Shown one piece after another: positions 24,257 through 32,100 of a stretch of DNA of 46,956 bases. A program made the position numbers and the translations under genes. The stretch is taken from contig CAMJQW010000017.1 of assembly GCA_946408125.1 (NCBI GenBank), positions 1-46,956 of the forward strand, read 5' to 3'. Source of the DNA: an uncultured Fibrobacter sp. (GTDB taxonomy: Bacteria; Fibrobacterota; Fibrobacteria; Fibrobacterales; Fibrobacteraceae). Positions within the stretch are counted from its first letter, which is position 1. Each line of letters starts with the position of its first letter. The notes below the pieces were generated by a model that saw only the letters and a list, made by a program, of their open reading frames with translations, had not been told where the DNA came from and ran no database searches.

Positions 24257-25348
24257 ATGTGCAAAACAAAGATTTCTTATAGTGCTTTTGTCGCAATGTT
24301 TGCTTTATGTGGAGCTTCGATGTTCGTTGGCTGTGGCGATGATAACAGTGCATCTGTAACCGATACGCAAACCGAAGCAATTAGCTCGTCCGGAGAAGGA
24401 CAAAACACGGAATCGTCTAGCTCGGTCAAGAATTCGTCCAGTTCTGCGGAAAAGAAGTCGTCCTCGTCATCCAAGGAACAAATAGAATCTTCCAGTTCTT
24501 CAAAAGAGGAAACCCACGAAGAAAATAGCAGCAGTGAACCGGAGTCAAGCAGTTCTTGTAGCTCGAGTAGTTCCAGTAGCTCTAGCAGTTATGTTGATCC
24601 CTATGAAGAACCCTTTGATTTCGATTGGACTATGTCAAGGGATGCTTTTTTGAACCCTGAAATAGAATATGACACTATCGTAGATGGGCGAGATGGTCAA
24701 GTTTACAAGACGGTAAAGATCGGCGGCCAAACATGGATGGCTCAGAACTTGAATTATGCGGATAGCGCTGAAACTCCGAGCCTTGTAGGGCGTAATTGGT
24801 GCTATGATGACAAAAATGCGAGTTGCGATGTGTTGGGACGGCTTTACACATGGGCCGCTGCAATTGATTCGGTGAAACTTGCGAACGATGAAAAAAATCC
24901 CCAGCAATGCGGTTATTACACGACCTGTAAGCTCCCGGCTGTTGTGCAGGGAATTTGTCCTGAAGGTTGGCATTTGCCGAGTGCCGATGAATGGAAACAA
25001 TTGATAGTCTTTGTTGATGATTCGTTGGAGTCGTATAATTGGCAAAACTCTGCCGGCAGAAAACTTATGTCGCAAGCAGGGTGGGTTTGTGAAGATAGGG
25101 GGCCGTTCCTGTGCGAAGAAGACTGGATGGGCCTTGATGCAGTGGGCTTTTCTGCGCAACCTTCGGGTTATCATAGCTTTAGAGATTTCTTCCGTGAAGC
25201 AGGGGTTTCTACCGGTATGTGGAGTTCTACAGAATTCTTTAAAGAAGAAGCCTCCTTCGCAAGTGTGGGGGCCCATGGCGATCCTTGCGCCCAAGTGCTT
25301 AGCACTGGCAAACGATTTGGTCTTTCGGTCCGTTGTGTAAAGAACTAA
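24257..25348 (+). CDS. FISUMP-domain lipoprotein with poly-Ser linker
   Basis: A 363-residue surface lipoprotein. The signal peptide ends in a lipobox, VGC, at residue 26. A linker of roughly 80 residues rich in Ser with Lys and Glu follows (about 40-115). The C-terminal domain is the Fibrobacter succinogenes major paralogous domain: VYKTVKIGGQTWMAQNLNY, WCYDDKNASCDVLGRLYTW, GICPEGWHLPSADEW and the closing SVRCVKN. The molecular role of FISUMP proteins is not established; surface display fits the lipobox and linker. The gene looks more AT-rich than its neighbours. Confidence 0.9.
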   Translation: MCKTKISYSAFVAMFALCGASMFVGCGDDNSASVTDTQTEAISSSGEGQNTESSSSVKNSSSSAEKKSSSSSKEQIESSSSSKEETHEENSSSEPESSSSCSSSSSSSSSSYVDPYEEPFDFDWTMSRDAFLNPEIEYDTIVDGRDGQVYKTVKIGGQTWMAQNLNYADSAETPSLVGRNWCYDDKNASCDVLGRLYTWAAAIDSVKLANDEKNPQQCGYYTTCKLPAVVQGICPEGWHLPSADEWKQLIVFVDDSLESYNWQNSAGRKLMSQAGWVCEDRGPFLCEEDWMGLDAVGFSAQPSGYHSFRDFFREAGVSTGMWSSTEFFKEEASFASVGAHGDPCAQVLSTGKRFGLSVRCVKN

Positions 25349-25354
25349 CGTTTT

Positions 25355-25362
25355 TATATTTG
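25355..25362 (+). promoter_or_regulatory. TATATTTG promoter of dut, leaderless spacing
   Basis: The sequence TTTTTATATTTGCACC runs into the dut ATG at 25367. The TATATT hexamer ends six bases before the ATG, so transcription should begin at about the A of the start codon. There is no room for a Shine-Dalgarno site. Confidence 0.55.
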
Positions 25363-25366
25363 CACC

Positions 25367-25801
25367 ATGACCACGAAGACAATCAAAATACAGTACCTCG
25401 ACGATTCTATCACGCGCCTCACGTATGTGGGCGGCAAGTCCGACTGGATTGACCTCGCGGCGGCGGAGACCGTGACGCTCAAGGCGGGGGAGTTCAGGCT
25501 CATTCATTTGGGCGTTGCGATGAAGTTGCCCGAGGGGTACGAGGCGCATATCGCCCCGCGCAGTTCTACGTTCAAGAATTTCGGCATTCTGCAGGCGAAT
25601 TCGGTGGGCGTGGTCGATTCCAGCTACTGCGGCGCGAACGACTGGTGGAAAATGCCCGTCTATGCCACTCGCGACGTGACCATCGAGAAGGGGAGCCGCA
25701 TCGCCCAGTTCCGCATCATGGAAATCCAGCCCACGCTTACCTTCGAGGAAGGCCCGCTTGACGGCGCTGACCGCGGCGGGTTTGGCAGCACGGGGATTTA
25801 A
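25367..25801 (+). CDS. dut: dUTP diphosphatase
   Basis: dUTPase hydrolyses dUTP to dUMP and pyrophosphate, keeping uracil out of DNA and supplying dUMP for dTMP. The 144-residue protein has the trimeric-dUTPase motifs: an early substrate-channel region, APRSSTFKNFG (motif II), GVVDSSYCG (motif III, with the catalytic Asp), GSRIAQFRI (motif IV) and GGFGSTG (motif V). It is single, with its own promoter just before the ATG, and is followed by ddh on the same strand with a separate promoter. Confidence 0.95.
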   Translation: MTTKTIKIQYLDDSITRLTYVGGKSDWIDLAAAETVTLKAGEFRLIHLGVAMKLPEGYEAHIAPRSSTFKNFGILQANSVGVVDSSYCGANDWWKMPVYATRDVTIEKGSRIAQFRIMEIQPTLTFEEGPLDGADRGGFGSTGI

Positions 25802-25808
25802 AGTTTTT

Positions 25809-25814
25809 TATATT
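25809..25814 (+). promoter_or_regulatory. -10 element of ddh
   Basis: TATATT directly after a T-run (AAGTTTTTTATATTATT), 34 bases before the ddh ATG. An AACAAGG ribosome-binding site follows at 25834-25840. Confidence 0.45.
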
Positions 25815-25848
25815 ATTCCTCGCAAAAATTTTTAACAAGGATATTGTT

Positions 25849-26832
25849 ATGGCAAAGATTGCTATTCTCGGTTACGGTAACCTCGGTCGTGGCGTGGAAT
25901 GCGCCGTGAAGCAGGCTCCGGATATGGAACTCGTCGCTGTTTTCACCCGTCGTGACCCCTCGACGGTCAAGATCCAGACGGCGGGCGTTCCGGTGCTGAA
26001 CGTCTCTGAAATGGAAGCCTGGAAGGACAAGGTGGACCTGCTCATCATCTGTGGCGGCTCTGCTACGGATCTGCCGGTGCTCACCCCGAAGTACGCCTCC
26101 ATGTTCAACGTGATCGACTCCTTCGACACGCACGCCAAGATTCCGCAGCACTTCGCTGCCGTTGACGCTGCTGCCAAGGGCGCAAACAAGATCGCCATGA
26201 TCTCTGTCGGTTGGGACCCGGGTATGTTCAGCCTGAACCGTGTGTACGCTCAGTCTATCCTTCCGGAAGGCAAGGACTACACGTTCTGGGGCAAGGGCGT
26301 TAGCCAGGGCCACAGCGACGCTGTCCGCCGCATCAAGGGTGTGAAGAATGCTAAGCAGTACACCTGCCCGGTGGAAGCCGCTCTCGAAGCCGTGCGTAGC
26401 GGTTCCATGCCGGAACTCACGACTCGCCAGAAGCACACGCGCCTGGTGTACGTGGTTGCCGAAGAAGGTGCCGACAAGGCCTATATCGAAAACGCCATCA
26501 AGACGATGCCGAACTACTTCGACGAATACGACACGACCGTCAACTTCATCAGCGAAGAAGAATTCAACAAGAACCACAGCGGACTCGCTCACGGCGGTTT
26601 CGTGATCCGTACCGGCAAGACCGGCATGAACAAGGAACACACGCACGTGATTGAATACAGCCTGAAACTCGATTCCAACCCGGAATTCACGACGAGCGTC
26701 CTCGTGGCTTACGCCCGCGCGGCACTCCGCATGAAGGCTAACGGAGTGACCGGTTGCAAGACCGTCCTCGACGTGCCGCCTGCATACCTCAGCACTCTGA
26801 GCGACGAAGACCTCCGCGCTCATTGTCTGTAA
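25849..26832 (+). CDS. ddh: meso-Diaminopimelate D-dehydrogenase
   Basis: The enzyme makes meso-diaminopimelate from tetrahydrodipicolinate, ammonia and NADPH in one step, serving lysine and peptidoglycan synthesis. The 327-residue protein starts with a Rossmann motif (AILGYGNLGRGVE). It contains VDLLIICGGSATDLP, NVIDSFDTHAKIP, ISVGWDPGMFSLNR and FWGKGVSQGHSDAVRRIKGV, all typical of the family. This suggests the organism has the dehydrogenase route to DAP, although other routes elsewhere cannot be excluded. A well-formed terminator follows. Confidence 0.95.
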   Translation: MAKIAILGYGNLGRGVECAVKQAPDMELVAVFTRRDPSTVKIQTAGVPVLNVSEMEAWKDKVDLLIICGGSATDLPVLTPKYASMFNVIDSFDTHAKIPQHFAAVDAAAKGANKIAMISVGWDPGMFSLNRVYAQSILPEGKDYTFWGKGVSQGHSDAVRRIKGVKNAKQYTCPVEAALEAVRSGSMPELTTRQKHTRLVYVVAEEGADKAYIENAIKTMPNYFDEYDTTVNFISEEEFNKNHSGLAHGGFVIRTGKTGMNKEHTHVIEYSLKLDSNPEFTTSVLVAYARAALRMKANGVTGCKTVLDVPPAYLSTLSDEDLRAHCL

Positions 26833-26840
26833 TTGGTATG

Positions 26841-26868
26841 GTGACCCCGGAACGGTGTCCGGGGTGAC
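26841..26868. repeat. Inverted repeat after ddh
   Basis: ACCCCGGA and TCCGGGGT (about 26844-26851 and 26858-26865) form an eight-bp stem with a six-base loop, without a T-run. It may be a dispersed intergenic palindrome or an mRNA 3'-end hairpin. Confidence 0.5.
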
Positions 26869-26883
26869 AATGCGAAAAAAATT

Positions 26884-26906
26884 GCCTCGGGTATCCCGAG
26901 GCTTTT
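26884..26906 (+). terminator. Terminator between ddh and dnaA
   Basis: GCCTCGGG/CCCGAGGC stem with a TAT loop, then TTTT on the plus strand. The minus strand also has a T-run (from AAAAAAATT at 26875-26883), so it may serve both the convergent ddh and dnaA. Confidence 0.85.
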
Positions 26907-26947
26907 CTGTTTAAGGGCTACTGTGGCGACTCGCTCATCGCTTATCG

Positions 26948-28276
26948 CTAGTCGTGAATAGAGTTCTTCAAACTTTCGATAAGGCGGGCGAAGCTCGAGT
27001 CGGTCTCCATCTCCTTCTTGACGCTCTTGATGGCGTGTACGACGGTGGAGTGGTCCTTGCCGCCGAAGCGCGAGCCGATGCTCTGCAGGCTGATGGAGGA
27101 GCATTCGCGCATGAGGTACATGGCGACCTGGCGGGCCTTGGAGATTTCCTTGGTGCCGCGTCCCGGTTCGGTAAGCTTTGCTTCGGGTACGTCGTAGTGC
27201 TGCGACACGGCATGCAGGACTGCATCCAAACTAACGCGACGGCGGAGCGTGGGCGCAATCTCGGCGACGACCTTCTGGGCGATGCCCATGTCGATGTCGT
27301 GGTTCATGAGGCTAGACTGCAGCGTGAGCTTGATGATGGCGCTCTCGAGGCAGCGGACGTTGCTCGCGATCTTTTCGGCGAGGAAGTGCAGGACTTCGTC
27401 GCTGATTTCAAGATGGCGTTCCTCGGCCTTCTTGTGGAGGATGGCTTCGCGCGTCTCGACGTCGGGCGGCTGGATGTCGACCGTGAGGCCCCAGGCGAAG
27501 CGGCTCACGAGTCGGTCGGAGAGGTTCTTGACCTCGACTGCCGGTGCGTCGGAGGTAAGCACGATCTGCTTGCCTGCCTGATGCAGCGCATTGAAGATGA
27601 GGAAGAATTCGTTCTGCGTCTCGTACTTGCCGGTCCAGTTCTGGATGTCGTCGATGAGCAGGATGTCCACCTCGTTGCGGTAGAAGTCGCTCATTTCGGT
27701 GACGCGGCTTTCGCGGAGGCACTTGAGGTACTGCTGCGAGAAATCTTCGCTGGTGAGGTAGCACACGCGCTTGTTCGGGTCCTCTTCGAGGATGTAGTTC
27801 CCGATGGCCTGCAGCAGGTGCGTCTTGCCGAGGCCCGACGAGCCGTAGATGAACAGCGGATTGTACTGCGTGCCGTCGGGATTGCGGGCGACCGCGAGGG
27901 CCGCGTTGAAGGCGAGCTGCGCCTTGTCGCCGGGCACGAAGTTTTCGAAACGGAAGCTGCTGGAAAGCGGTACGCTCGGCTTCGCAAAATCCTTGAACGT
28001 GTTTTCGGTGGTTTGCGTAACTTGTTGAGCAACAGTCTCTTGCAGTTTGAACTCGAACTCCATCGGGGCATCGCTGTGCGTCGTTTCGCGCCAGGCCATG
28101 CGGATGAGTTCCTTGTATGCGGAGTAAACGGTCAGGTCAAGTCCGGAAGGGACGGAAATAACGGCGCGGCCGACGGACTGGCTGCTGAGCTTCGTGTCTG
28201 CGAAATAAATCTTGTAGACGGAATCGGAGAGCATCCCGCGCAGGTAGTTCAAACATCTTTCCCATTCGACTTGCAT
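26948..28276 (-). CDS. dnaA: Chromosomal replication initiator DnaA
   Basis: DnaA melts the origin and loads helicase. The 442-residue protein has a short N-terminal domain I, a short linker, the AAA+ core with Walker A GSSGLGKTHLL and Walker B ILLIDDIQNW, and the DNA-binding domain with the signature FGGKDHSTVVHAI. The start at ATG 28276 fits the family N terminus (MQVEWERCLNYLR), with GGGGA upstream. A longer open frame back to 28411 runs through AT-rich noncoding-looking DNA. dnaN is not beside it. One near-consensus DnaA box lies upstream, consistent with autoregulation. Confidence 0.96.
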   Translation of the reverse strand: MQVEWERCLNYLRGMLSDSVYKIYFADTKLSSQSVGRAVISVPSGLDLTVYSAYKELIRMAWRETTHSDAPMEFEFKLQETVAQQVTQTTENTFKDFAKPSVPLSSSFRFENFVPGDKAQLAFNAALAVARNPDGTQYNPLFIYGSSGLGKTHLLQAIGNYILEEDPNKRVCYLTSEDFSQQYLKCLRESRVTEMSDFYRNEVDILLIDDIQNWTGKYETQNEFFLIFNALHQAGKQIVLTSDAPAVEVKNLSDRLVSRFAWGLTVDIQPPDVETREAILHKKAEERHLEISDEVLHFLAEKIASNVRCLESAIIKLTLQSSLMNHDIDMGIAQKVVAEIAPTLRRRVSLDAVLHAVSQHYDVPEAKLTEPGRGTKEISKARQVAMYLMRECSSISLQSIGSRFGGKDHSTVVHAIKSVKKEMETDSSFARLIESLKNSIHD

Positions 28277-28504
28277 AACATTCCCCAAGGAGATCAAACA
28301 AAAACTATTAACATCTAGAGTCATAAATTTAATAAAACGGGACCCGATTGTTGATAAGTTTTTCGGGAGAGGCGTAAAATAATCCAAATGTAATTGAATG
28401 TTTACAAACAAACCTGCTGCTGAAGCCGGAACCGACGGGCTTGGGGCTCCCCGCCGGGCGTCCCTGACCGCGACAAACCGCGAAATTTTCTAAATTTACG
28501 CATT
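28277..28504. other. dnaA/membrane-protein divergent intergenic region
   Basis: The dnaA-side half is AT-rich and has one near-consensus DnaA box, TTATCAACA on the minus strand (28349-28357). The part at about 28418-28480 is strikingly GC-rich and can form CCGACGGG/CCCGCCGG with one mismatch. TAAATT at 28491-28496 lies eight bases before the plus-strand ATG and is probably its -10. I see no cluster of DnaA boxes, so I do not call an origin. Confidence 0.4.
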
Positions 28505-29077
28505 ATGGAAAATTTTGCGTGGTATGGTTACATTGCTTGGCTACCCGTGTTATGCTGGTGTGCACTCTATTTCTGGTTTTGGCGCTTTTCGAGCCCGCTT
28601 TATCTGAGGAAAATGGCAAAAAAGGGAAAAAAATGGGCTTTGCTGCCCGATAGCATCATCAAGGACCGCTCCGCCCTCTCGCGGATGCGTCTCAAGTGCG
28701 TCGCTTTTTCCCTGGTGGCGTCCGTGCTGACCGCCTGCACCGTCGCCTGGTCCTTTGCTACCCTCAATGTGCTGGAACCGCTCTACGGTTTTGCCTCGGT
28801 TCCCCTGTTCGCGATCTTTGCCGGCGCCGTTTACCATGCCGCCGTGAAGAAGGTCGCCGTCGTCTACGAGACCGCCTACTTCTACGAGTACCGCCGCGTC
28901 CGTTACGATTCCGAAAGGAAGGGTGTTTTCCAGAGCGAGACCGACGTCCACAACCGTACCATCTGGAGCTTCACCAAGAAGCTCCGCAACGCGGAAGCGC
29001 ACCGCAGGCTTTGGAAGTACGTGCACGCCATGGCACGCTCGAAGAAGGTCGCGCCGGATATTCTCGCGGGGATTTAG
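28505..29077 (+). CDS. Unrecognised membrane protein, 190 aa
   Basis: No family recognised. There are two or three hydrophobic segments: residues 5-28 (YIAWLPVLCWCALYFWFW), about 66-88, and about 93-112. The C-terminal ~75 residues are soluble and rich in Arg, Lys and aromatics (YEYRRVRYDSERKG). The start has no ribosome-binding site but a -10-like TAAATT eight bases upstream. It ends four bases before the squalene/phytoene synthase-like gene, so the two likely share a transcript. It might assist a membrane-associated isoprenoid enzyme, but that is only inferred from position. Confidence 0.7.
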   Translation: MENFAWYGYIAWLPVLCWCALYFWFWRFSSPLYLRKMAKKGKKWALLPDSIIKDRSALSRMRLKCVAFSLVASVLTACTVAWSFATLNVLEPLYGFASVPLFAIFAGAVYHAAVKKVAVVYETAYFYEYRRVRYDSERKGVFQSETDVHNRTIWSFTKKLRNAEAHRRLWKYVHAMARSKKVAPDILAGI

Positions 29078-29081
29078 GAAA

Positions 29082-30215
29082 ATGTCGAATATCCTGGATT
29101 CAATCGGTGTAGGAGAGAACGTTCTTGAAGGACGTGCGGCATGGAAGTATGCCGAAGATATCCTGCTGCTCGTTTCCAGGACGTTTGCGCTCAACATCAA
29201 TGCGTTGAAGGGCAAGCTGCACAGGAGCATTCTGCTTGCATACCTGTATCTCCGTATAGCCGACACCGTGGAAGACGATCCCGACATGAACGCTTCCGAG
29301 AAGGAAGTCCTGCTGGGCAAATTCGCCGAGATTTTCAGGACGCCGGAGCTTCGCGAGGAGGCCGTCGCGGAATTCGAGAAGTCCCTGCCCGAGAAGTGGC
29401 GTTATTCGGAACATCCGTACATGAACTTGTGCCTGCATACGCACGTGGTGGTGCCGCTCTTGAAGGAGTTGCCCGAAAAGTATGCGGCTCCGGTGCGCGA
29501 CGTGACGATCGAGATGTGCGGTGGCATGGCGAAGTTTGCATTGAGGCAGGAGGCCGCGCTCAGTTCCGGCTGGTTCACGCTGGAAAGCGTTGCCGACCTG
29601 GATGAATACTGCTATTACGTGGCGGGAATCGTAGGAAAGCTTTTGACGAACCTCTTTGCCGCGGATACGTGCCTGATTGGCGATGCCCGCAAGGCCGAAA
29701 TGCAGAAGCTCGACGTGAGCTTCGGGCTTGCGCTGCAGGTGGCGAACATCGTGAAGGACTGCGTCGAGGATTCTTCGCGCCGGGTGTGCTTTGTGCCCGA
29801 GGAGATTTGCCGCCGTCACGGGTTCGCGCATTCGTACGAGATGTTCGACAAGCCCGCCGCGGGTTCGGACGGGGCTTCGGAACAGTTCCGTGCCGATTTC
29901 AACAAGCGCAGGGCCGCGGTGATGGAAGAGCTCGTGAAGAAGGCGTGGAGCCACCTGGACGATGCCATCGCTTACACGAAGCTGATTCCCGGACTCAAGA
30001 TGCGTACGCGCCTGTTCTGCCTGTGGCCGCTGTTCATGGCCGCCGAGAACATGAAGCTCATCGGCGATGGTTCCGGCCTGTTCGCCTCGGACAAGAAAAT
30101 GAAGATTACGCGCGATACGGTCAAGCGCATCATCAAGTCGACGACTATGCATTTCTATTCGGATAGCTGGATCGAATCGGCATATGCTAAACTGAAAAAG
30201 GAGGCGGGCGTTTAA
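29082..30215 (+). CDS. Squalene/phytoene synthase-family protein
   Basis: A 377-residue trans-isoprenyl head-to-head synthase. The first Asp-rich motif is YLRIADTVEDD near residue 55, and the second is NIVKDCVEDSSR near residue 225. YYVAGIVGKLLTNLF is the conserved central helix of squalene and phytoene synthases. An SRTFALNI segment near residue 32 matches the family N terminus. Such enzymes condense two FPP or GGPP molecules. The DEYCYYVAGIVG spacing is more like squalene synthases, but the product cannot be settled from sequence alone. Start ATG 29082 has TTAGGAAA upstream. lspA follows after 14 bases. Confidence 0.85.
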   Translation: MSNILDSIGVGENVLEGRAAWKYAEDILLLVSRTFALNINALKGKLHRSILLAYLYLRIADTVEDDPDMNASEKEVLLGKFAEIFRTPELREEAVAEFEKSLPEKWRYSEHPYMNLCLHTHVVVPLLKELPEKYAAPVRDVTIEMCGGMAKFALRQEAALSSGWFTLESVADLDEYCYYVAGIVGKLLTNLFAADTCLIGDARKAEMQKLDVSFGLALQVANIVKDCVEDSSRRVCFVPEEICRRHGFAHSYEMFDKPAAGSDGASEQFRADFNKRRAAVMEELVKKAWSHLDDAIAYTKLIPGLKMRTRLFCLWPLFMAAENMKLIGDGSGLFASDKKMKITRDTVKRIIKSTTMHFYSDSWIESAYAKLKKEAGV

Positions 30216-30229
30216 CCGCACGGTTTTGA

Positions 30230-30808
30230 ATGAAGTTTTATAACAAGTGGCCTTTCCATCTGGGACTTATCCTTTTCAGCATTGTCGCGGACCAGTTGAC
30301 GAAGCTTTGGGCTGTCGCGCGCTTTACCAACGAGACGGGTGCCCCGAACCATGAGTATATCGACGTCATCGGGAGCCTGGTGCGTTTCAGCCTCGTGTTC
30401 AACAAGGGTGCCGCGTTCAGCAGCCGCCCGCAGGACCTCATGCCGTTCCTGCCGCCCTGGCTTTTCTTCTTGCTGATTTCGATTATCGCCTCTGTGGTGC
30501 TCCTGTGGTTCTACAGGTCCATCGACAAGCGTGACTGGATGAGCCGCCTGGGCGTGGTGATGATTCTCGGCGGTGCCGTAGGCAACTTTATCGACCGCAT
30601 GCGCCTCCAGATGGTGGTGGACTTTATCGACTGCGATTTTCCCGACTTTATCATGACGCGCTTCCCGACGTTCAACGTGGCCGATTCCTTCGTGACGGTG
30701 GGCGTGGCCGTCGTTATCCTGTCGCCTGTGATTTTGAAGAAGGTCCACAAGCAGATCAAGGATGAAAAAGAAAATCTCAAGACGGCGACGCCGCGATCCG
30801 AAGAATGA
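30230..30808 (+). CDS. lspA: Lipoprotein signal peptidase (signal peptidase II)
   Basis: LspA is the inner-membrane aspartyl protease that removes signal peptides from diacylglyceryl-modified prolipoproteins. The 192-residue protein has four predicted helices. The catalytic Asp residues are in GGAVGNFIDRM and in FPTFNVADSFVTVG, and FNKGAAFS is the conserved loop after the first helix. It serves the lipoproteins encoded in this window and elsewhere. The stop overlaps the RluA-type start as ATGA, indicating translational coupling. Confidence 0.95.
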   Translation: MKFYNKWPFHLGLILFSIVADQLTKLWAVARFTNETGAPNHEYIDVIGSLVRFSLVFNKGAAFSSRPQDLMPFLPPWLFFLLISIIASVVLLWFYRSIDKRDWMSRLGVVMILGGAVGNFIDRMRLQMVVDFIDCDFPDFIMTRFPTFNVADSFVTVGVAVVILSPVILKKVHKQIKDEKENLKTATPRSEE

Positions 30809-32082
30809 ATTATCTCGTCAAAGAAGAACATAACGGAGAACGCATCGACAAGTTCCTTGTCGGCGTGATGGACAACGTTTCGCGCACCGACGTGCAGAAG
30901 CTCATTGCCGCGGGCGAGGTGAAGGTGGGCGGTGCCGCTGCCGCCAAGAATTTCCGCGTGGAGACGGGCATGGTCGTCGTCGTGGAAAAGCTCATCGAGA
31001 AGGAATCGAGTACGCTCGAACCCGAGGACATCCCGCTCGACATCGTGTACGAGGACGAGGATATCGTCGTGCTGAACAAGCCGCGCAACCTCGTGGTGCA
31101 TCCGGGTAACGGCATAAGCAAGGGAACGCTTGCCGCGGGCCTCCTGCATCATTTCAAGGATAACCTTTCTGCGGTCAACGGACCGCTTCGCCCGGGTATC
31201 GTGCACCGCCTGGACAAGGATACGCCGGGCCTCATGGTGGTGGCGAAAAACGATGCCGCCCACAGGCATTTGGCGCACCAGCTGGAAACCCGTACGCTGC
31301 ACCGCACGTACAATGCGCTCGTGTGGGGATGCCCGCGCGACCTGGAAGGTTGCATTGACGCTCCTATCGCGCGCAACCCGAAGAATCGCCTCAAGATGGC
31401 GGTGGTGAAGGGCGGCAAGGAAAGCCGCACGCATTACGTGGCGAAGGAATTTTTTGCGATCGCTACTTTGCTCGAACTGCAGCTCGAATCGGGCCGTACG
31501 CACCAGATTCGCGTGCATACCCGCTATACGGGCCATCCGGTGGTAGGCGACCCGCTTTACGACGGTCGTGAAGACAGCTTGAACCGCGTGCCGCCCCTGA
31601 TGAAGGGCGTTGCCGAGAAGGTGCTCGAGATTGCCCCGGCGCAGCTCTTGCAGGCGGTGAAGATTGAGCTCATCCACCCGCGTACGGGCAAGAAGATGAA
31701 GTTCAAGGTCCCGATGGAGGAATCTTTCGCGAAGGTGCTGAAGCTCCTGAAGAAGGAATGCCCGGCGGATGCTCCGGTGTTCGACGAGGACGAAGGCTTC
31801 CGCGACTTTGATGCGGATATCCGCTTTGACGAAGGTTTCGAAGAGGAAATTGACGAGGGCTCGCTCGACAAGTTCGACGAATGCGTGTTCCCGGAAGTGA
31901 AAGAACGTAAGACCCGTGCCCAGCGCCATGCCGAGAAGGCCGCGACTGCCGCGCACCGCAAGGCGAAAGCGGCCGAACGCAAGCTTATCAAGCAGATGAA
32001 GGCGGCACGCAAGCGCGGGATTGCTCCCGAGGACTTCGTGGAACCCGGTTACGAACCTACGATTGATCCGGATTTGCTTTGA
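30805..32082 (+). CDS. RluA-family rRNA pseudouridine synthase with long tail
   Basis: Pseudouridine synthase of the RluA/RluD type. An S4-like RNA-binding domain (GERIDKFLVGVMDNVSRTDV) spans roughly residues 1-65. The catalytic domain carries PGIVHRLDKDTPGLMVVAKN with the catalytic Asp, RTYNALVWG and ESGRTHQIRVH. RluD of this type modifies 23S rRNA helix 69, but the target here is inferred. A C-terminal extension of about 100 residues is unusual: first acidic (VFDEDEGFRDFDADIRFDEG), then Ala/Lys/Arg-rich (AEKAATAAHRKAKAAERKL). lspA-rluD coupling is common in bacteria and supports the call. Confidence 0.92.
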   Translation: MNYLVKEEHNGERIDKFLVGVMDNVSRTDVQKLIAAGEVKVGGAAAAKNFRVETGMVVVVEKLIEKESSTLEPEDIPLDIVYEDEDIVVLNKPRNLVVHPGNGISKGTLAAGLLHHFKDNLSAVNGPLRPGIVHRLDKDTPGLMVVAKNDAAHRHLAHQLETRTLHRTYNALVWGCPRDLEGCIDAPIARNPKNRLKMAVVKGGKESRTHYVAKEFFAIATLLELQLESGRTHQIRVHTRYTGHPVVGDPLYDGREDSLNRVPPLMKGVAEKVLEIAPAQLLQAVKIELIHPRTGKKMKFKVPMEESFAKVLKLLKKECPADAPVFDEDEGFRDFDADIRFDEGFEEEIDEGSLDKFDECVFPEVKERKTRAQRHAEKAATAAHRKAKAAERKLIKQMKAARKRGIAPEDFVEPGYEPTIDPDLL

Positions 32083-32100
32083 TTTTTGAGGTTTTGAACG

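Noticed and set aside
24360..24590. The AGC/TCT/TCC-rich stretch as a CRISPR-like or microsatellite repeat
   Set aside because: It is an in-frame poly-Ser/Lys/Glu linker of the FISUMP lipoprotein with irregular units, typical of Fibrobacter surface proteins.
28412..28490. Small SRP RNA or 6S RNA in the GC-rich block
   Set aside because: The conserved GGAAGCAGC-type SRP loop and long 6S-like stem are not present on either strand.
28277..28504. Possible replication origin next to dnaA
   Set aside because: Only one near-consensus DnaA box (TTATCAACA, 28349-28357) and no repeated boxes; dnaN and other origin-linked genes are absent. One box fits dnaA autoregulation better.
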